A stretch of DNA of 64,000 bases from Bombus terrestris. Its lineage: Eukaryota; Arthropoda; Insecta; Hymenoptera; Apidae. The stretch covers positions 248,001 through 312,000 of the forward strand of contig NW_025963595.1 in assembly GCF_910591885.1 (NCBI RefSeq), in the 5' to 3' direction. The translations under genes and the position numbers were made by a program. Under the pieces are notes generated by a model. That model saw only the letters and a program-made list of their open reading frames with translations, ran no database searches and was not told the DNA's origin. Positions 1-14,080 of this stretch are shown here, piece after piece. The stretch's first letter is position 1. Every line of letters begins with the position of its first letter.

Positions 1-340
1 GTCCCACGTTGTCCCACGATGTCCCACGTTGTCCCACGTTGTCCCACGTTGTCCCACGATGTCCCACGTTGTCCCACGTTGTCCCACGTTGTCCCACGTT
101 GTCCCACGATGTCCCACGTTGTCCCACGTTGTCCCACGTTGTCCCACGGTGTCCAACGATGTCCAACGGTGTCCAACGGTGTCCCACGGTGTCCAACGGT
201 GTCCCACGTTGTCCCACGTTGTCCCACGTTGTCCCACGTTGTCCCACGTTGTCCCACGATGTCCCACGTTGTCCCACGTTGTCCCACGTTGTCCCACGTT
301 GTCCCACGTTGTCCCACGTTGTCCCACGGTGTCCAACGAT

Positions 341-460
341 GTCCAACGGTGTCCAACGGTGTCCAACGGTGTCCAACGATGTCCAACGATGTCCAACGAT
401 GTCCAACGATGTCCAACGGTGTCCAACGGTGTCCCACGGTGTCCAACGGTGTCCCACGTT
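341..460 (+). repeat. Type example of the gtccaac-rich block
   Basis: Units with A at position 5 (classes a and g) cluster in blocks. The commonest long block reads a g g g a a a a g g G g, as here, and recurs for example at 3,061, 6,881, 22,481 (first unit changed to gtccaacgac), 36,101, 37,681 and 39,091; a shorter form that stops after the four a units and one g lies at 8,731 and 15,571. Short forms are a g, a g g and a a g. Blocks are usually entered through a G unit and left through g followed by T. These blocks interrupt the CCC tracts and so break the G-quadruplex pattern of the opposite strand. Confidence 0.85.
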
Positions 461-2170
461 GTCCCACGTTGTCCCACGTTGTCCCACGTTGTCCCACGTT
501 GTCCCACGTTGTCCCACGTTGTCCCACGTTGTCCCACGGTGTCCAACGGTGTCCAACGATGTCCCACGTTGTCCCACGTTGTCCCACGTTGTCCCACGAT
601 GTCCCACGTTGTCCCACGTTGTCCCACGTTGTCCCACGTTGTCCCACGTTGTCCCACGTTGTCCCACGTTGTCCCACGTTGTCCCACGTTGTCCCACGTT
701 GTCCGACGTTGTCCCACGTTGTCCCACGTTGTCCCACGTTGTCCCACGGTGTCCAACGATGTCCAACGATGTCCAACGGTGTCCCACGTTGTCCCACGTT
801 GTTCCATGGTTTCCCACGTTGTCCCACGTTGTCCCACGTTGTCCCACGGTGTCCAACGATGTCCAACGGTGTCCAACGGTGTCCAACGGTGTCCAACGGT
901 GTCCCACGTTGTCCCACGTTGTCCCACGTTGTCCCACGTTGTCCCACGTTGTCCCACGATGTCCCACGTTGTCCCACGTTGTCCCACGTTGTCCCACGAT
1001 GTCCCACGTTGTCCCACGTTGTCCCACGTTGTCCCACGTTGTCCCACGATGTCCCACGTTGTCCCACGTTGTCCCACGTTGTCCCACGATGTCCCACGTT
1101 GTCCCACGTTGTCCCACGTTGTCCCACGTTGTCCCACGTTGTCCCACGTTGTCCCACGTTGTCCCACGTTGTCCCACGTTGTCCCACGGTGTCCAACGAT
1201 GTCCAACGGTGTCCAACGGTGTCCCACGGTGTCCAACGGTGTCCCACGTTGTCCCACGTTGTCCCACGTTGTCCCACGTTGTCCCACGTTGTCCCACGTT
1301 GTCCCACGTTGTCCCACGTTGTCCCACGGTGTCCCACGGTGTCCAACTATGTCCAACGGTGTCCCACGTTGTCCCACGTTGTCCCACGATGTCCCACGTT
1401 GTCCCACGTTGTCCCACGGTGTCCAACGATGTCCCACGTTGTCCCACGTTGTCCCACGTTGTCCCACGTTGTCCCACGATGTCCCACGTTGTCCCACGTT
1501 GTCCCACGTTGTCCCACGTTGTCCCACGTTGTCCCACGTTGTCCAACGATGTCCAACGGTGTCCCACGTTGTCCCACGTTGTTCCATGGTTTCCCACGTT
1601 GTCCCACGTTGTCCCACGTTGTCCCACGGTGTCCAACGATGTCCAACGGTGTCCAACGGTGTCCAACGGTGTCCAACGGTGTCCCACGTTGTCCCACGTT
1701 GTCCCACGTTGTCCCACGGTGTCCAACGATGTCCAACGGTGTCCCACGTTGTCCCACGTTGTCCCACGTTGTCCCACGTTGTCCCACGTTGTCCCACGAT
1801 GTCCCACGTTGTCCCACGTTGTCCCACGTTGTCCCACGTTGTCCCACGTTGTCCCACGTTGTCCCACGTTGTCCCACGTTGTCCCACGTTGTCCCACGTT
1901 GTCCCACGTTGTCCCACGTTGTCCCACGTTGTCCCACGTTGTCCCACGGTGTCCAACGGTGTCCAACGATGTCCCACGGTGTCCCACGTTTTCCCACGTT
2001 GTCCCACGTTGTCCCACGGTGTCCAACGATGTCCAACGATGTCCAACGGTGTCCCACGTTGTCCCACGTTGTTCCATGGTTTCCCACGTTGTCCCACGTT
2101 GTCCCACGTTGTCCCACGGTGTCCAACGATGTCCAACGGTGTCCAACGGTGTCCAACGGTGTCCAACGGT

Positions 2171-2440
2171 GTCCCACGTTGTCCCACGTTGTCCCACGTT
2201 GTCCCACGATGTCCCACGTTGTCCCACGTTGTCCCACGTTGTCCCACGTTGTCCCACGTTGTCCCACGTTGTCCCACGTTGTCCCACGGTGTCCCACGTT
2301 GTCCCACGTTGTCCCACGTTGTCCCACGTTGTCCCACGATGTCCCACGTTGTCCCACGTTGTCCCACGTTGTCCCACGTTGTCCCACGTTGTCCCACGTT
2401 GTCCCACGTTGTCCCACGTTGTCCCACGTTGTCCCACGTT
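2171..2440 (-). other. Long uninterrupted G3-N7 tract, G-quadruplex potential
   Basis: All 27 units here carry CCC at positions 3-5, so the - strand has GGG at every tenth base with 7-nt loops of the type acaacgt. Four such tracts meet the usual G3+N1-7 rule for G-quadruplexes, at its upper loop limit. The + strand correspondingly has i-motif potential. This is one of the longest such runs I found; it ends at gtccgacgtt (2,441). Long loops lower the expected stability, so folding is an inference. Confidence 0.6.
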
Positions 2441-4500
2441 GTCCGACGTTGTCCCACGTTGTCCCACGTTGTCCCACGTTGTCCCACGGTGTCCAACGAT
2501 GTCCAACGATGTCCAACGGTGTCCCACGTTGTCCGACGTTGTCCCACGTTGTCCCACGTTGTCCCACGTTGTCCCACGGTGTCCAACGATGTCCAACGAT
2601 GTCCAACTGTGTCCCACGTTGTCCCACGTTGTTCCATGGTTTCCCACGTTGTCCCACGTTGTCCCACGATGTCCTACGTTGTCCCACGTTGTCCCACGAT
2701 GTCCCACGTTGTCCCACGTTGTCCCACGTTGTCCCACGATGTCCCACGTTGTCCCACGTTGTCCCACGTTGTCCCACGTTGTCCCACGATGTCCCACGTT
2801 GTCCCACGTTGTCCCACGTTGTCCCACGTTGTCCCACGGTGTCCAACGATGTCCAACGGTGTCCAACGGTGTCCCACGGTGTCCAACGGTGTCCCACGAT
2901 GTCCCACGTTGTCCCACGTTGTCCCACGTTGTCCCACGTTGTCCCACGGTGTCCAACGATGTCCAACGGTGTCCAACGGTGTCTCACGGTGTCCAACGGT
3001 GTCCCACGTTGTCCCACGTTGTCCCACGTTGTCCCACGTTGTCCCACGTTGTCCCACGGTGTCCAACGATGTCCAACGGTGTCCAACGGTGTCCAACGGT
3101 GTCCAACGATGTCCAACGATGTCCAACGATGTCCAACGATGTCCAACGGTGTCCAACGGTGTCCCACGGTGTCCAACGGTGTCCCACGTTGTCCCACGTT
3201 GTCCCACGTTGTCCCACGTTGTCCCACGTTGTCCCACGTTGTCCCACGTTGTCCCACGTTGTCCCACGTTGTCCCACGTTGTCCCACGTTGTCCCACGTT
3301 GTCCCACGGTGTCCAACGATGTCCAACGGTGTCCCACGGTGTCCAACGGTGTCCCACGTTGTCCCACGTTGTCCCACGTTGTCCCACGTTGTCCCACGTT
3401 GTCCCACGATGTCCCACGTTGTCCCACGTTGTCCGACGTTGTCCCACGTTGTCCCACGTTGTCCCACGTTGTCCCACGGTGTCCAACGATGTCCAACGAT
3501 GTCCAACTGTGTCCCACGTTGTCCCACGTTGTTCCATGGTTTCCCACGTTGTCCCACGTTGTCCCACGTTGTCCCACGGTGTCCAACGATGTCCAACGGT
3601 GTCCAACGGTGTCCAACGATGTCCAACGATGTCCAACGATGTCCAACGATGTCCAACGGTGTCCAACGGTGTCCCACGGTGTCCAACGGTGTCCCACGTT
3701 GTCCCACGTTGTCCCACGTTGTCCCACGTTGTCCCACGATGTCCCACGTTGTCCCACGTTGTCCCACGTTGTCCCACGATGTCCCACGTTGTCCCACGTT
3801 GTCCCACGTTGTCCCACGTTGTCCCACGATGTCCCACGTTGTCCCACGTTGTCCCACGTTGTCCCACGTTGTCCCACGGTGTCCAACGATGTCCAACGGT
3901 GTCCAACGGTGTCCCACGGTGTCCAACGGTGTCCCACGTTGTCCCACGTTGTCCCACGTTGTCCCACGTTGTCCCACGTTGTCCCACGTTGTCCCACGTT
4001 GTCCCACGTTGTCCCACGTTGTCCCACGTTGTCCCACGTTGTCCCACGTTGTCCCACGGTGTCCAACGATGTCCAACGGTGTCCAACGGTGTCCAACGGT
4101 GTCCAACGATGTCCAACGATGTCCAACGGTGTCCCACGTTGTCCAACGGTGTCCCACGTTGTCCCACGTTGTCCCACGTTGTCCCACGTTGTCCCACGTT
4201 GTCCCACGTTGTCCCACGTTGTCCCACGTTGTCCCACGTTGTCCCACGTTGTCCCACGTTGTCCCACGTTGTCCCACGGTGTCCAACGATGTCCAACGGT
4301 GTCCAACGGTGTCCCACGGTGTCCAACGGTGTCCCACGTTGTCCCACGTTGTCCCACGTTGTCCCACGTGGTCCCACGTTGTCCCACGTTGTCCAACGAT
4401 GTCCAACGGTGTCCCACGTTGTCCCACGTTGTTCCATGGTTTCCCACGTTGTCCCACGTTGTCCCACGTTGTCCCACGTTGTCCCACGTTGTCCCACGGT

Positions 4501-5680
4501 GTCCCGCGGTGTCCAACGATGTCCAACGGTGTCCCACGTTGTCCCACGTTGTCCCACGTTGTTCCACGTTGTCCCACGTTGTCCCACGATGTCCCACGTT
4601 GTCCCACGTTGTCCCACGTTGTCCCACGTTGTCCCACGTTGTCCCACGTTGTCCCACGTTGTCCCACGTTGTCCCACGTTGTCCCACGTTGTCCCACGTT
4701 GTCCCACGGTGTCCAACGATGTCCAACGGTGTCCCACGTTGTCCAACGGTGTCCCACGTTGTCCCACGTTGTCCCACGTTGTCCCACGTTGTCCCACGTT
4801 GTCCCACGTTGTCCCACGTTGTCCAACGATGTCCAACGGTGTCCCACGTTGTCCCACGTTGTTCCATGGTTTCCCACGTTGTCCCACGTTGTCCCACGTT
4901 GTCCCACGGTGTCCAACGATGTCCAACGGTGTCCCACGTTGTCCCACGTTGTCCCACGTTGTCCCACGTTGTCCCACGTTGTCCCACGTTGTCCCACGTT
5001 GTCCCACGTTGTCCCACGTTGTCCCACGTTGTCCCACGTTGTCCCACGGTGTCCAACGGTGTCCAACGATGTCCCACGTTGTCCCACGGTGTCCCGCGGT
5101 GTCCAACGATGTCCAACGGTGTCCCACGTTGTCCCACGTTGTCCCACGTTGTTCCACGTTGTCCCACGTTGTCCCACGATGTCCCACGTTGTCCCACGTT
5201 GTCCCACGTTGTCCCACGTTGTCCCAAGTTGTCCCACGTTGTCCCACGTTGTCCCACGTTGTCCCACGTGGTCCCACGTTGTCCCACGTTGTCCCACGGT
5301 GTCCAACGATGTCCAACGGTGTCCCACGTTGTCCAACGGTGTCCCACGTTGTCCCACGTTGTCCCACGTTGTCCCACGTTGTCCCACGTTGTCCCACGTT
5401 GTCCCACGTTGTCCAACGATGTCCAACGGTGTCCCACGTTGTCCCACGTTGTTCCATGGTTTCCCACGTTGTCCCACGTTGTCCCACGTTGTCCCACGGT
5501 GTCCAACGATGTCCAACGGTGTCCCACGTTGTCCCACGTTGTCCCACGTTGTCCCACGTTGTCCCACGTTGTCCCACGTTGTCCCACGTTGTCCCACGTT
5601 GTCCCACGTTGTCCCACGTTGTCCCACGTTGTCCCACGGTGTCCAACGGTGTCCAACGATGTCCCACGTTGTCCCACGTT
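4501..5680 (+). repeat. 590-bp tandem duplication inside the array
   Basis: The rare units gtcccgcggt (4,501 and 5,091), gttccacgtt (4,561 and 5,151) and gttccatggt (4,861 and 5,451) all recur at exactly 590 bp, with matching unit order between them. The copies run from about 4,501 to 5,090 and from 5,091 to 5,680, and match to about ten bases short of each end. Differences seen include gtcccaagtt at 5,221 and gtcccacgtg at 5,261 in copy 2, where copy 1 has plain T units. gtcccgcggt, which creates a CCGCGG palindrome, was seen only at these two places. Confidence 0.85.
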
Positions 5681-6520
5681 GTCCCACGTTGTCCCACGAT
5701 GTCCCACGTTGTCCCACGTTGTCCCACGTTGTCCCACGTTGTCCCACGTTGTCCCACGTTGTCCCACGTTGTCCCACGTTGTCCCACGTTGTCCCACGTT
5801 GTCCCACGTTGTCCCACGTTGTCCCACGGTGTCCAACGATGTCCAACGGTGTCCAACGGTGTCCAACGGTGTCCCACGTTGTCCCACGTTGTCCCACGTT
5901 GTCCCACGTTGTCCCACGGTGTCCAACGATGTCCCACGGTGTCCCACGTTGTCCCACGTTGTCCCACGTTGTCCCACGATGTCCCACGTTGTCCCACGTT
6001 GTCCCACGTTGTCCCACGTTGTCCCACGTTGTCCCACGGTGTCCAACGATGTCCAACGGTGTCCAACGGTGTCCAACGGTGTCCAACGGTGTCCCAAGTT
6101 GTCCCACGTTGTCCCACGTTGTCCCACGGTGTCCAACGATGTCCAACGGTGTCCCACGTTGTCCCACGGTGTCCAACGATGTCCAACGGTGTCCCACGTT
6201 GTCCAACGGTGTCCCACGTTGTCCCACGTTGTCCCACGTTGTCCCACGTTGTCCCACGTTGTCCCACGTTGTCCCACGGTGTCCAACGATGTCCAACGGT
6301 GTCCAACGGTGTCCCACGGTGTCCAACGGTGTCCCACGTTGTCCCACGTTGTCCCACGTTGTCCCACGTTGTCCCACGTTGTCCCACGTTGTCCCACGTT
6401 GTCCAACGATGTCCAACGGTGTCCCACGTTGTCCCACGTTGTTCCATGGTTTCCCACGTTGTCCCACGTTGTCCCACGTTGTCCCACGTTGTCCCACGTT
6501 GTCCCACGGTGTCCCACGGT

Positions 6521-9500
6521 GTCCAACTATGTCCAACGGTGTCCCACGTTGTCCCACGTTGTCCCACGATGTCCCACGTTGTCCCACGTTGTCCCACGTT
6601 GTCCCACGATGTCCCACGTTGTCCCACGTTGTCCCACGTTGTCCCACGTTGTCCCACGGTGTCCAACGATGTCCAACGGTGTCCAACGGTGTCCCACGGT
6701 GTCCAACGGTGTCCCACGATGTCCCACGTTGTCCCACGTTGTCCCACGTTGTCCCACGTTGTCCCACGGTGTCCAACGATGTCCAACGGTGTCCAACGGT
6801 GTCCCACGGTGTCCAACGGTGTCCCACGTTGTCCCACGTTGTCCCACGTTGTCCCACGTTGTCCCACGTTGTCCCACGGTGTCCAACGATGTCCAACGGT
6901 GTCCAACGGTGTCCAACGGTGTCCAACGATGTCCAACGATGTCCAACGATGTCCAACGATGTCCAACGGTGTCCAACGGTGTCCCACGGTGTCCAACGGT
7001 GTCCCACGTTGTCCCACGTTGTCCCACGTTGTCCCACGTTGTCCCACGTTGTCCCACGTTGTCCCACGTTGTCCCACGTTGTCCCACGTTGTCCCACGTT
7101 GTCCCACGTTGTCCCACGTTGTCCCACGTTGTCCCACGTTGTCCCACGGTGTCCAACGATGTCCAACGGTGTCCCACGGTGTCCAACGGTGTCCCACGTT
7201 GTCCCACGTTGTCCCACGTTGTCCCACGTTGTCCCACGTTGTCCCACGATGTCCCACGTTGTCCCACGTTGTCCGACGTTGTCCCACGTTGTCCCACGTT
7301 GTCCCACGTTGTCCCACGGTGTCCAACGATGTCCAACGATGTCCAACGGTGTCCCACGTTGTCCCACGTTGTTCCATGGTTTCCCACGTTGTCCCACGTT
7401 GTCCCACGTTGTCCCACGGTGTCCAACGATGTCCAACGGTGTCCAACGGTGTCCAACGGTGTCCAACGGTGTCCCACGTTGTCCCACGTTGTCCCACGTT
7501 GTCCCACGTTGTCCCACGTTGTCCCAAGATGTCCCACGTTGTCCCACGTTGTCCCACGTTGTCCCACGATGTCCCACGTTGTCCCACGTTGTCCCACGTT
7601 GTCCCACGTTGTCCCACGTTGTCCCACGTTGTCCCACGATGTCCCACGTTGTCCCACGTTGTCCCACGTTGTCCCACGATGTCCCACGTTGTCCCATGTT
7701 GTCCCACGTTGTCCCACGTTGTCCCACGATGTCCCACGTTGTCCCACGTTGTCCCACGTTGTCCCACGATGTCCCACGTTGTCCCACGTTGTCCCACGTT
7801 GTCCCACGTTGTCCCACGATGTCCCACGTTGTCCCACGTTGTCCCACGTTGTCCCACGTTGTCCCACGGTGTCCAACGATGTCCAACGGTGTCCAACGGT
7901 GTCCCACGGTGTCCAACGGTGTCCCACGTTGTCCCACGTTGTCCCACGTTGTCCCACGTTGTCCCACGTTGTCCCACGATGTCCCACGTTGTCCCACGTT
8001 GTCCGACGTTGTCCCACGTTGTCCCACGTTGTCCCACGTTGTCCCACGGTGTCCAACGATGTCCAACGATGTCCAACGGTGTCCCACGTTGTCCCACGTT
8101 GTTCCATGGTTTCCCACGTTGTCCCACGTTGTCCCACGTTGTCCCACGGTGTCCAACGATGTCCAACGGTGTCCAACGGTGTCCAACGGTGTCCCACGTT
8201 GTCCCACTTTGTCCCACGTTGTCCCACGTTGTCCCACGTTGTCCCACGATGTCCCACGTTGTCCCACGTTGTCCCACGTTGTCCCACGATGTCCCACGTT
8301 GTCCCACGTTGTCCCACGTTGTCCCACGTTGTCCCACGATGTCCCACGTTGTCCCACGTTGTCCCACGTTGTCCCACGTTGTCCCACGGTGTCCAACGAT
8401 GTCCAACGGTGTCCAACGGTGTCCCACGGTGTCCAACGGTGTCCCACGTTGTCCCACGTTGTCCCACGTTGTCCCACGTTGTCCCACGTTGTCCCACGAT
8501 GTCCCACGTTGTCCCACGTTGTCCCACGTTGTCCCACGTTGTCCCACGGTGTCCAACGATGTCCAACGGTGTCCAACGGTGTCCCACGGTGTCCAACGGT
8601 GTCCCACGTTGTCCCACGTTGTCCCACGTTGTCCCACGTTGTCCCACGTTGTCCCACGATGTCCCACGTTGTCCCACGTTGTCCCACGTTGTCCCACGTT
8701 GTCCCACGTTGTCCCACGTTGTCCCACGGTGTCCAACGATGTCCAACGGTGTCCAACGGTGTCCAACGGTGTCCAACGATGTCCAACGATGTCCAACGAT
8801 GTCCAACGATGTCCAACGGTGTCCCACGTTGTCCCACGTTGTCCCACGTTGTCCCACGTTGTCCCACGTTGTCCCACGGTGTCCAACGGTGTCCAACGGT
8901 GTCCCACGTTGTCCAACGGTGTCCCACGTTGTCCCACGTTGTCCCACGTTGTCCCACGTTGTCCCACGTTGTCCCACGTTGTCCCACGTTGTCCCACGTT
9001 GTCCCACGTTGTCCCACGTTGTCCCACGTTGTCCCACGGTGTCCAACGATGTCCAACGGTGTCCAACGGTGTCCCACGGTGTCCAACGGTGTCCCACGTT
9101 GTCCCACGTTGTCCCACGTTGTCCCACGTGGTCCCACGTTGTCCCACGTTGTCCAACGATGTCCAACGGTGTCCCACGTTGTCCCACGTTGTTCCATGGT
9201 TTCCCACGTTGTCCCACGTTGTCCCACGTTGTCCCACGTTGTCCCACGTTGTCCCACGGTGTCCCACGGTGTCCAACGATGTCCAACGGTGTCCCACGTT
9301 GTCCCACGTTGTCCCACGTTGTCCCACGTTGTCCCACGTTGTCCCACGATGTCCCACGTTGTCCCACGTTGTCCCACGTTGTCCCACGTTGTCCCAAGTT
9401 GTCCCACGTTGTCCCACGTTGTCCCACGTTGTCCCACGTGGTCCCACGTTGTCCCACGTTGTCCCACGGTGTCCAACGATGTCCAACGATGTCCAACGGT

Positions 9501-12500
9501 GTCCCACGTTGTCCAACGGTGTCCCACGTTGTCCCACGTTGTCCCACGTTGTCCCACGTTGTCCCACGTTGTCCCACGTTGTCCCACGTTGTCCAACGAT
9601 GTCCAACGGTGTCCCACGTTGTCCCACGTTGTTCCATGGTTTCCCACGTTGTCCCACGTTGTCCCACGTTGTCCCACGGTGTCCAACGATGTCCAACGGT
9701 GTCCCACGTTGTCCCACGTTGTCCCACGTTGTCCCACGTTGTCCCACGTTGTCCCACGTTGTCCCACGTTGTCCCACGTTGTCCCACGTTGTCCCACGTT
9801 GTCCCACGTTGTCCCACGGTGTCCAACGGTGTCCAACGATGTCCCACGTTGTCCCACGTTGTCCCACGTTGTCCCACGATGTCCCACGTTGTCCCACGTT
9901 GTCCCACGTTGTCCCACGTGGTCCCACGTTGTCCCACGTTGTCCAACGATGTCCAACGGTGTCCCACGTTGTCCCACGTTGTTCCATGGTTTCCCACGTT
10001 GTCCCACGTTGTCCCACGTTGTCCCACGTTGTCCCACGTTGTCCCACGGTGTCCCACGGTGTCCAACGATGTCCAACGGTGTCCCACGTTGTCCCACGTT
10101 GTCCCACGTTGTTCCACGTTGTCCCACGTTGTCCCACGATGTCCCACGTTGTCCCACGTTGTCCCACGTTGTCCCACGTTGTCCCAAGTTGTCCCACGTT
10201 GTCCCACGTTGTCCCACGTTGTCCCACGTGGTCCCACGTTGTCCCACGTTGTCCCACGGTGTCCAACGATGTCCAACGATGTCCAACGGTGTCCCACGTT
10301 GTCCAACGGTGTCCCACGTTGTCCCACGTTGTCCCACGTTGTCCCACGTTGTCCCACGTTGTCCCACGTTGTCCCACGTTGTCCAACGATGTCCAACGGT
10401 GTCCCACGTTGTCCCACGTTGTTCCATGGTTTCCCCCGTTGTCCCACGTTGTCCCACGTTGTCCCACGGTGTCCAACGATGTCCAACGGTGTCCCACGTT
10501 GTCCCACGTTGTCCCACGTTGTCCCACGTTGTCCCACGTTGTCCCACGTTGTCCCACGTTGTCCCACGTTGTCCCACGTTGTCCCACGTTGTCCCACGTT
10601 GTCCCACGGTGTCCAACGGTGTCCAACGATGTCCCACGTTGTCCCACGTTGTCCCACGTTGTCCCACGATGTCCCACGTTGTCCCACGTTGTCCCACGTT
10701 GTCCCACGTTGTCCCACGTTGTCCCACGTTGTCCCACGTTGTCCCACGTTGTCCCACGTTGTCCCACGTTGTCCCACGGTGTCCAACGATGTCCAACGGT
10801 GTCCCACGTTGTCCAACGGTGTCCCACGTTGTCCCACGTTGTCCCACGTTGTCCCACGTTGTCCCACGGTGTCCCACGTTGTCCCACGTTGTCCCACGTT
10901 GTCCCACGTTGTCCCACGTTGTCCCACGTTGTCCCACGGTGTCCAACGATGTCCAACGGTGTCCAACGGTGTCCCACGGTGTCCAACGGTGTCCCACGTT
11001 GTCCCACGTTGTCCCACGTTGTCCCACGTGGTCCCACGTTGTCCCACGTTGTCCAACGATGTCCAACGGTGTCCCACGTTGTCCCACGTTGTTCCATGGT
11101 TTCCCACGTTGTCCCACGTTGTCCCACGTTGTCCCACGTTGTCCCACGTTGTCCCACGGTGTCCCACGGTGTCCAACGATGTCCAACGGTGTCCCACGTT
11201 GTCCCACGTTGTCCCACGTTGTTCCACGTTGTCCCACGTTGTCCCACGATGTCCCACGTTGTCCCACGTTGTCCCACGTTGTCCCACGTTGTCCCAAGTT
11301 GTCCCACGTTGTCCCACGTTGTCCCACGTTGTCCCACGTGGTCCCACGTTGTCCCACGTTGTCCCACGGTGTCCAACGATGTCCAACGGTGTCCCACGTT
11401 GTCCAACGGTGTCCCACGTTGTCCCACGTTGTCCCACGTTGTCCCACGTTGTCCCACGTTGTCCCACGTTGTCCCACGTTGTCCAACGATGTCCAACGGT
11501 GTCCCACGTTGTCCCACGTTGTTCCATGGTTTCCCACGTTGTCCCACGTTGTCCCACGTTGTCCCACGGTGTCCAACGATGTCCAACGGTGTCCCACGTT
11601 GTCCCACGTTGTCCCACGTTGTCCCACGTTGTCCCACGTTGTCCCACGTTGTCCCACGTTGTCCCACGTTGTCCCACGTTGTCCCACGTTGTCCCACGTT
11701 GTCCCACGGTGTCCAACGGTGTCCAACGATGTCCCACGTTGTCCCACGTTGTCCCACGTTGTCCCACGATGTCCCACGTTGTCCCACGGTGTCCCACGTT
11801 GTCCCACGTTGTCCCACGTTGTCCCACGTTGTCCCACGTTGTCCCACGTTGTCCCACGTTGTCCCACGTTGTCCCACGTTGTCCCACGTTGTCCCACGGT
11901 GTCCAACGATGTCCAACGGTGTCCAACGGTGTCCAACGGTGTCCCACGTTGTCCCACGTTGTCCCACGTTGTCCCACGTTGTCCCACGGTGTCCAACGAT
12001 GTCCAACGGTGTCCCACGTTGTCCCACGTTGTCCCACGTTGTCCCACGATGTCCCACGTTGTCCCACGTTGTCCCACGTTGTCCCACGTTGTCCCACGTT
12101 GTCCCACGGTGTCCAACGATGTCCAACGGTGTCCAACGGTGTCCAACGGTGTCCAACGGTGTCCCAAGTTGTCCCACGTTGTCCCACGTTGTCCCACGGT
12201 GTCCAACGATGTCCAACGGTGTCCCACGTTGTCCCACGGTGTCCAACGATGTCCAACGGTGTCCCACGTTGTCCAACGGTGTCCCACGTTGTCCCACGTT
12301 GTCCCACGTTGTCCCACGTTGTCCCACGTTGTCCCACGTTGTCCCACGTTGTCCCACGTTGTCCCACGTTGTCCCACGTTGTCCCACGGTGTCCAACGAT
12401 GTCCAACGGTGTCCAACGGTGTCCCACGTTGTCCCACGTTGTCCCACGTTGTCCCACGTTGTCCCACGTGGTCCCACGTTGTCCCACGTTGTCCCACGGT

Positions 12501-14080
12501 GTCCAACGATGTCCAACGGTGTCCCACGTTGTCCAACGGTGTCCCACGTTGTGCCACGTTGTCCCACGTTGTCCCACGTTGTCCCACGATGTCCCACGTT
12601 GTCCCACGTTGTCCCACGTTGTCCCACGTTGTCCCACGTTGTCCCACGGTGTCCAACGATGTCCCACGTTGTCCCACGTTGTCCCACGTTGTCCCACGTT
12701 GTCCCACGATGTCCCACGTTGTCCCACGTTGTCCCACGTTGTCCCACGTTGTCCCACGTTGTCCCACGTTGTCCAACGATGTCCAACGGTGTCCCACGTT
12801 GTCCCACGTTGTTCCATGGTTTCCCACGTTGTCCCACGTTGTCCCACGTTGTCCCACGGTGTCCAACGATGTCCAACGGTGTCCAACGGTGTCCAACGGT
12901 GTCCAACGGTGTCCCACGTTGTCCCACGTTGTCCCACGTTGTCCCACGGTGTCCAACGATGTCCAACGGTGTCCCACGTTGTCCCACGTTGTCCCACGTT
13001 GTCCCACGTTGTCCCACGTTGTCCCACGATGTCCCACGTTGTCCCACGTTGTCCCACGTTGTCCCACGTTGTCCCACGTTGTCCCACGTTGTCCCACGTT
13101 GTCCCACGTTGTCCCACGTTGTCCCACGTTGTCCCACGTTGTCCCACGTTGTCCCACGTTGTCCCACGTTGTCCCACGGTGTCCAACGGTGTCCAACGGT
13201 GTCCCACGTTGTCCCACGTTTTCCCACGTTGTCCCACGTTGTCCCACGGTGTCCAACGATGTCCAACGGTGTCCAACGGTGTCCAACGGTGTCCCACGTT
13301 GTCCCACGTTGTCCCACGTTGTCCCACGATGTCCCACGTTGTCCCACGTTGTCCCACGTTGTCCCACGTTGTCCCACGTTGTCCCACGTTGTCCCACGTT
13401 GTCCCACGTTGTCCCACGTTGTCCCACGTTGTCCCACGTTGTCCCACGTTGTCCCACGTTGTCCCACGTTGTCCCACGGTGTCCAACGATGTCCAACGAT
13501 GTCCAACGGTGTCCCACGTTGTCCCACGTTGTTCCATGGTTTCCCACGTTGTCCCACGTTGTCCCACGGTGTCCAACGATGTCCAACGGTGTCCAACGGT
13601 GTCCAACGGTGTCCAACGGTGTCCCAAGTTGTCCCACGTTGTCCCACGTTGTCCCACGGTGTCCAACGATGTCCAACGGTGTCCCACGTTGTCCCACGGT
13701 GTCCAACGATGTCCAACGGTGTCCCACGTTGTCCAACGGTGTCCCACGTTGTCCCACGTTGTCCCACGTTGTCCCACGTTGTCCCACGTTGTCCCACGTT
13801 GTCCCACGTTGTCCCACGTTGTCCCACGTTGTCCCACGGTGTCCAACGATGTCCAACGGTGTCCAACGGTGTCCCACGGTGTCCAACGGTGTCCCACGTT
13901 GTCCCACATTGTCCCACGTAGTCCCACGTTGTCCCACGTTGTCCCACGTTGTCCCACGTTGTCCAACGATGTCCAACGGTGTCCCACGTTGTCCCACGTT
14001 GTTCCATGGTTTCCCACGTTGTCCCACGTTGTCCCACGTTGTCCCACGTTGTCCCACGTTGTCCCACGGTGTCCCACGGT
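6521..14080 (+). repeat. HOR-A copy 1 (7.56 kb)
   Basis: This copy runs from the gtccaactat unit at 6,521 to just before the next HOR-A one at 14,081. Marker order matches copy 2: gtcccatgtt 7,691, gtcccacttt 8,201, gtcccacgtg pair 9,911 and 10,221, gtcccacgtg pair 11,021 and 11,331, gtgccacgtt 12,551, gtcccacatt 13,901, gtcccacgta 13,911. The corresponding copy-2 markers lie 6,850, 6,840, 6,390, 6,390, 6,520, 6,510 and 6,510 bp further right. The copies are thus colinear and differ by whole-unit gains or losses, including about 450 bp extra here between 8.2 and 9.9 kb, where a third CACGTG pair sits (9,121 and 9,431). Between 9.9 and 12 kb there is a nested 1,110-bp repeat. Confidence 0.85.

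Larger units (their letters stand above)
1..6520 (+). repeat. Left array segment before the first HOR-A copy
   Basis: This segment is ordinary array with several rare marker units. Marker gtccaactat occurs at 1,341. gtccaactgt occurs at 2,601 and 3,501, and gtccgacgtt at 2,531 and 3,431; both pairs are 900 bp apart, which suggests a local duplication. Singletons include gtctcacggt at 2,981, the only unit I saw that puts TGA on the - strand, and gtcctacgtt at 2,671. The last 430 bp (gtcccaagtt at 6,091 to gtccaactat at 6,521) resemble the tail of each later HOR-A copy, where the same two markers lie 460-470 bp apart. The segment is therefore probably a more diverged or rearranged HOR-A relative rather than different sequence. 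No gene or non-repeat sequence is present. Confidence 0.75.
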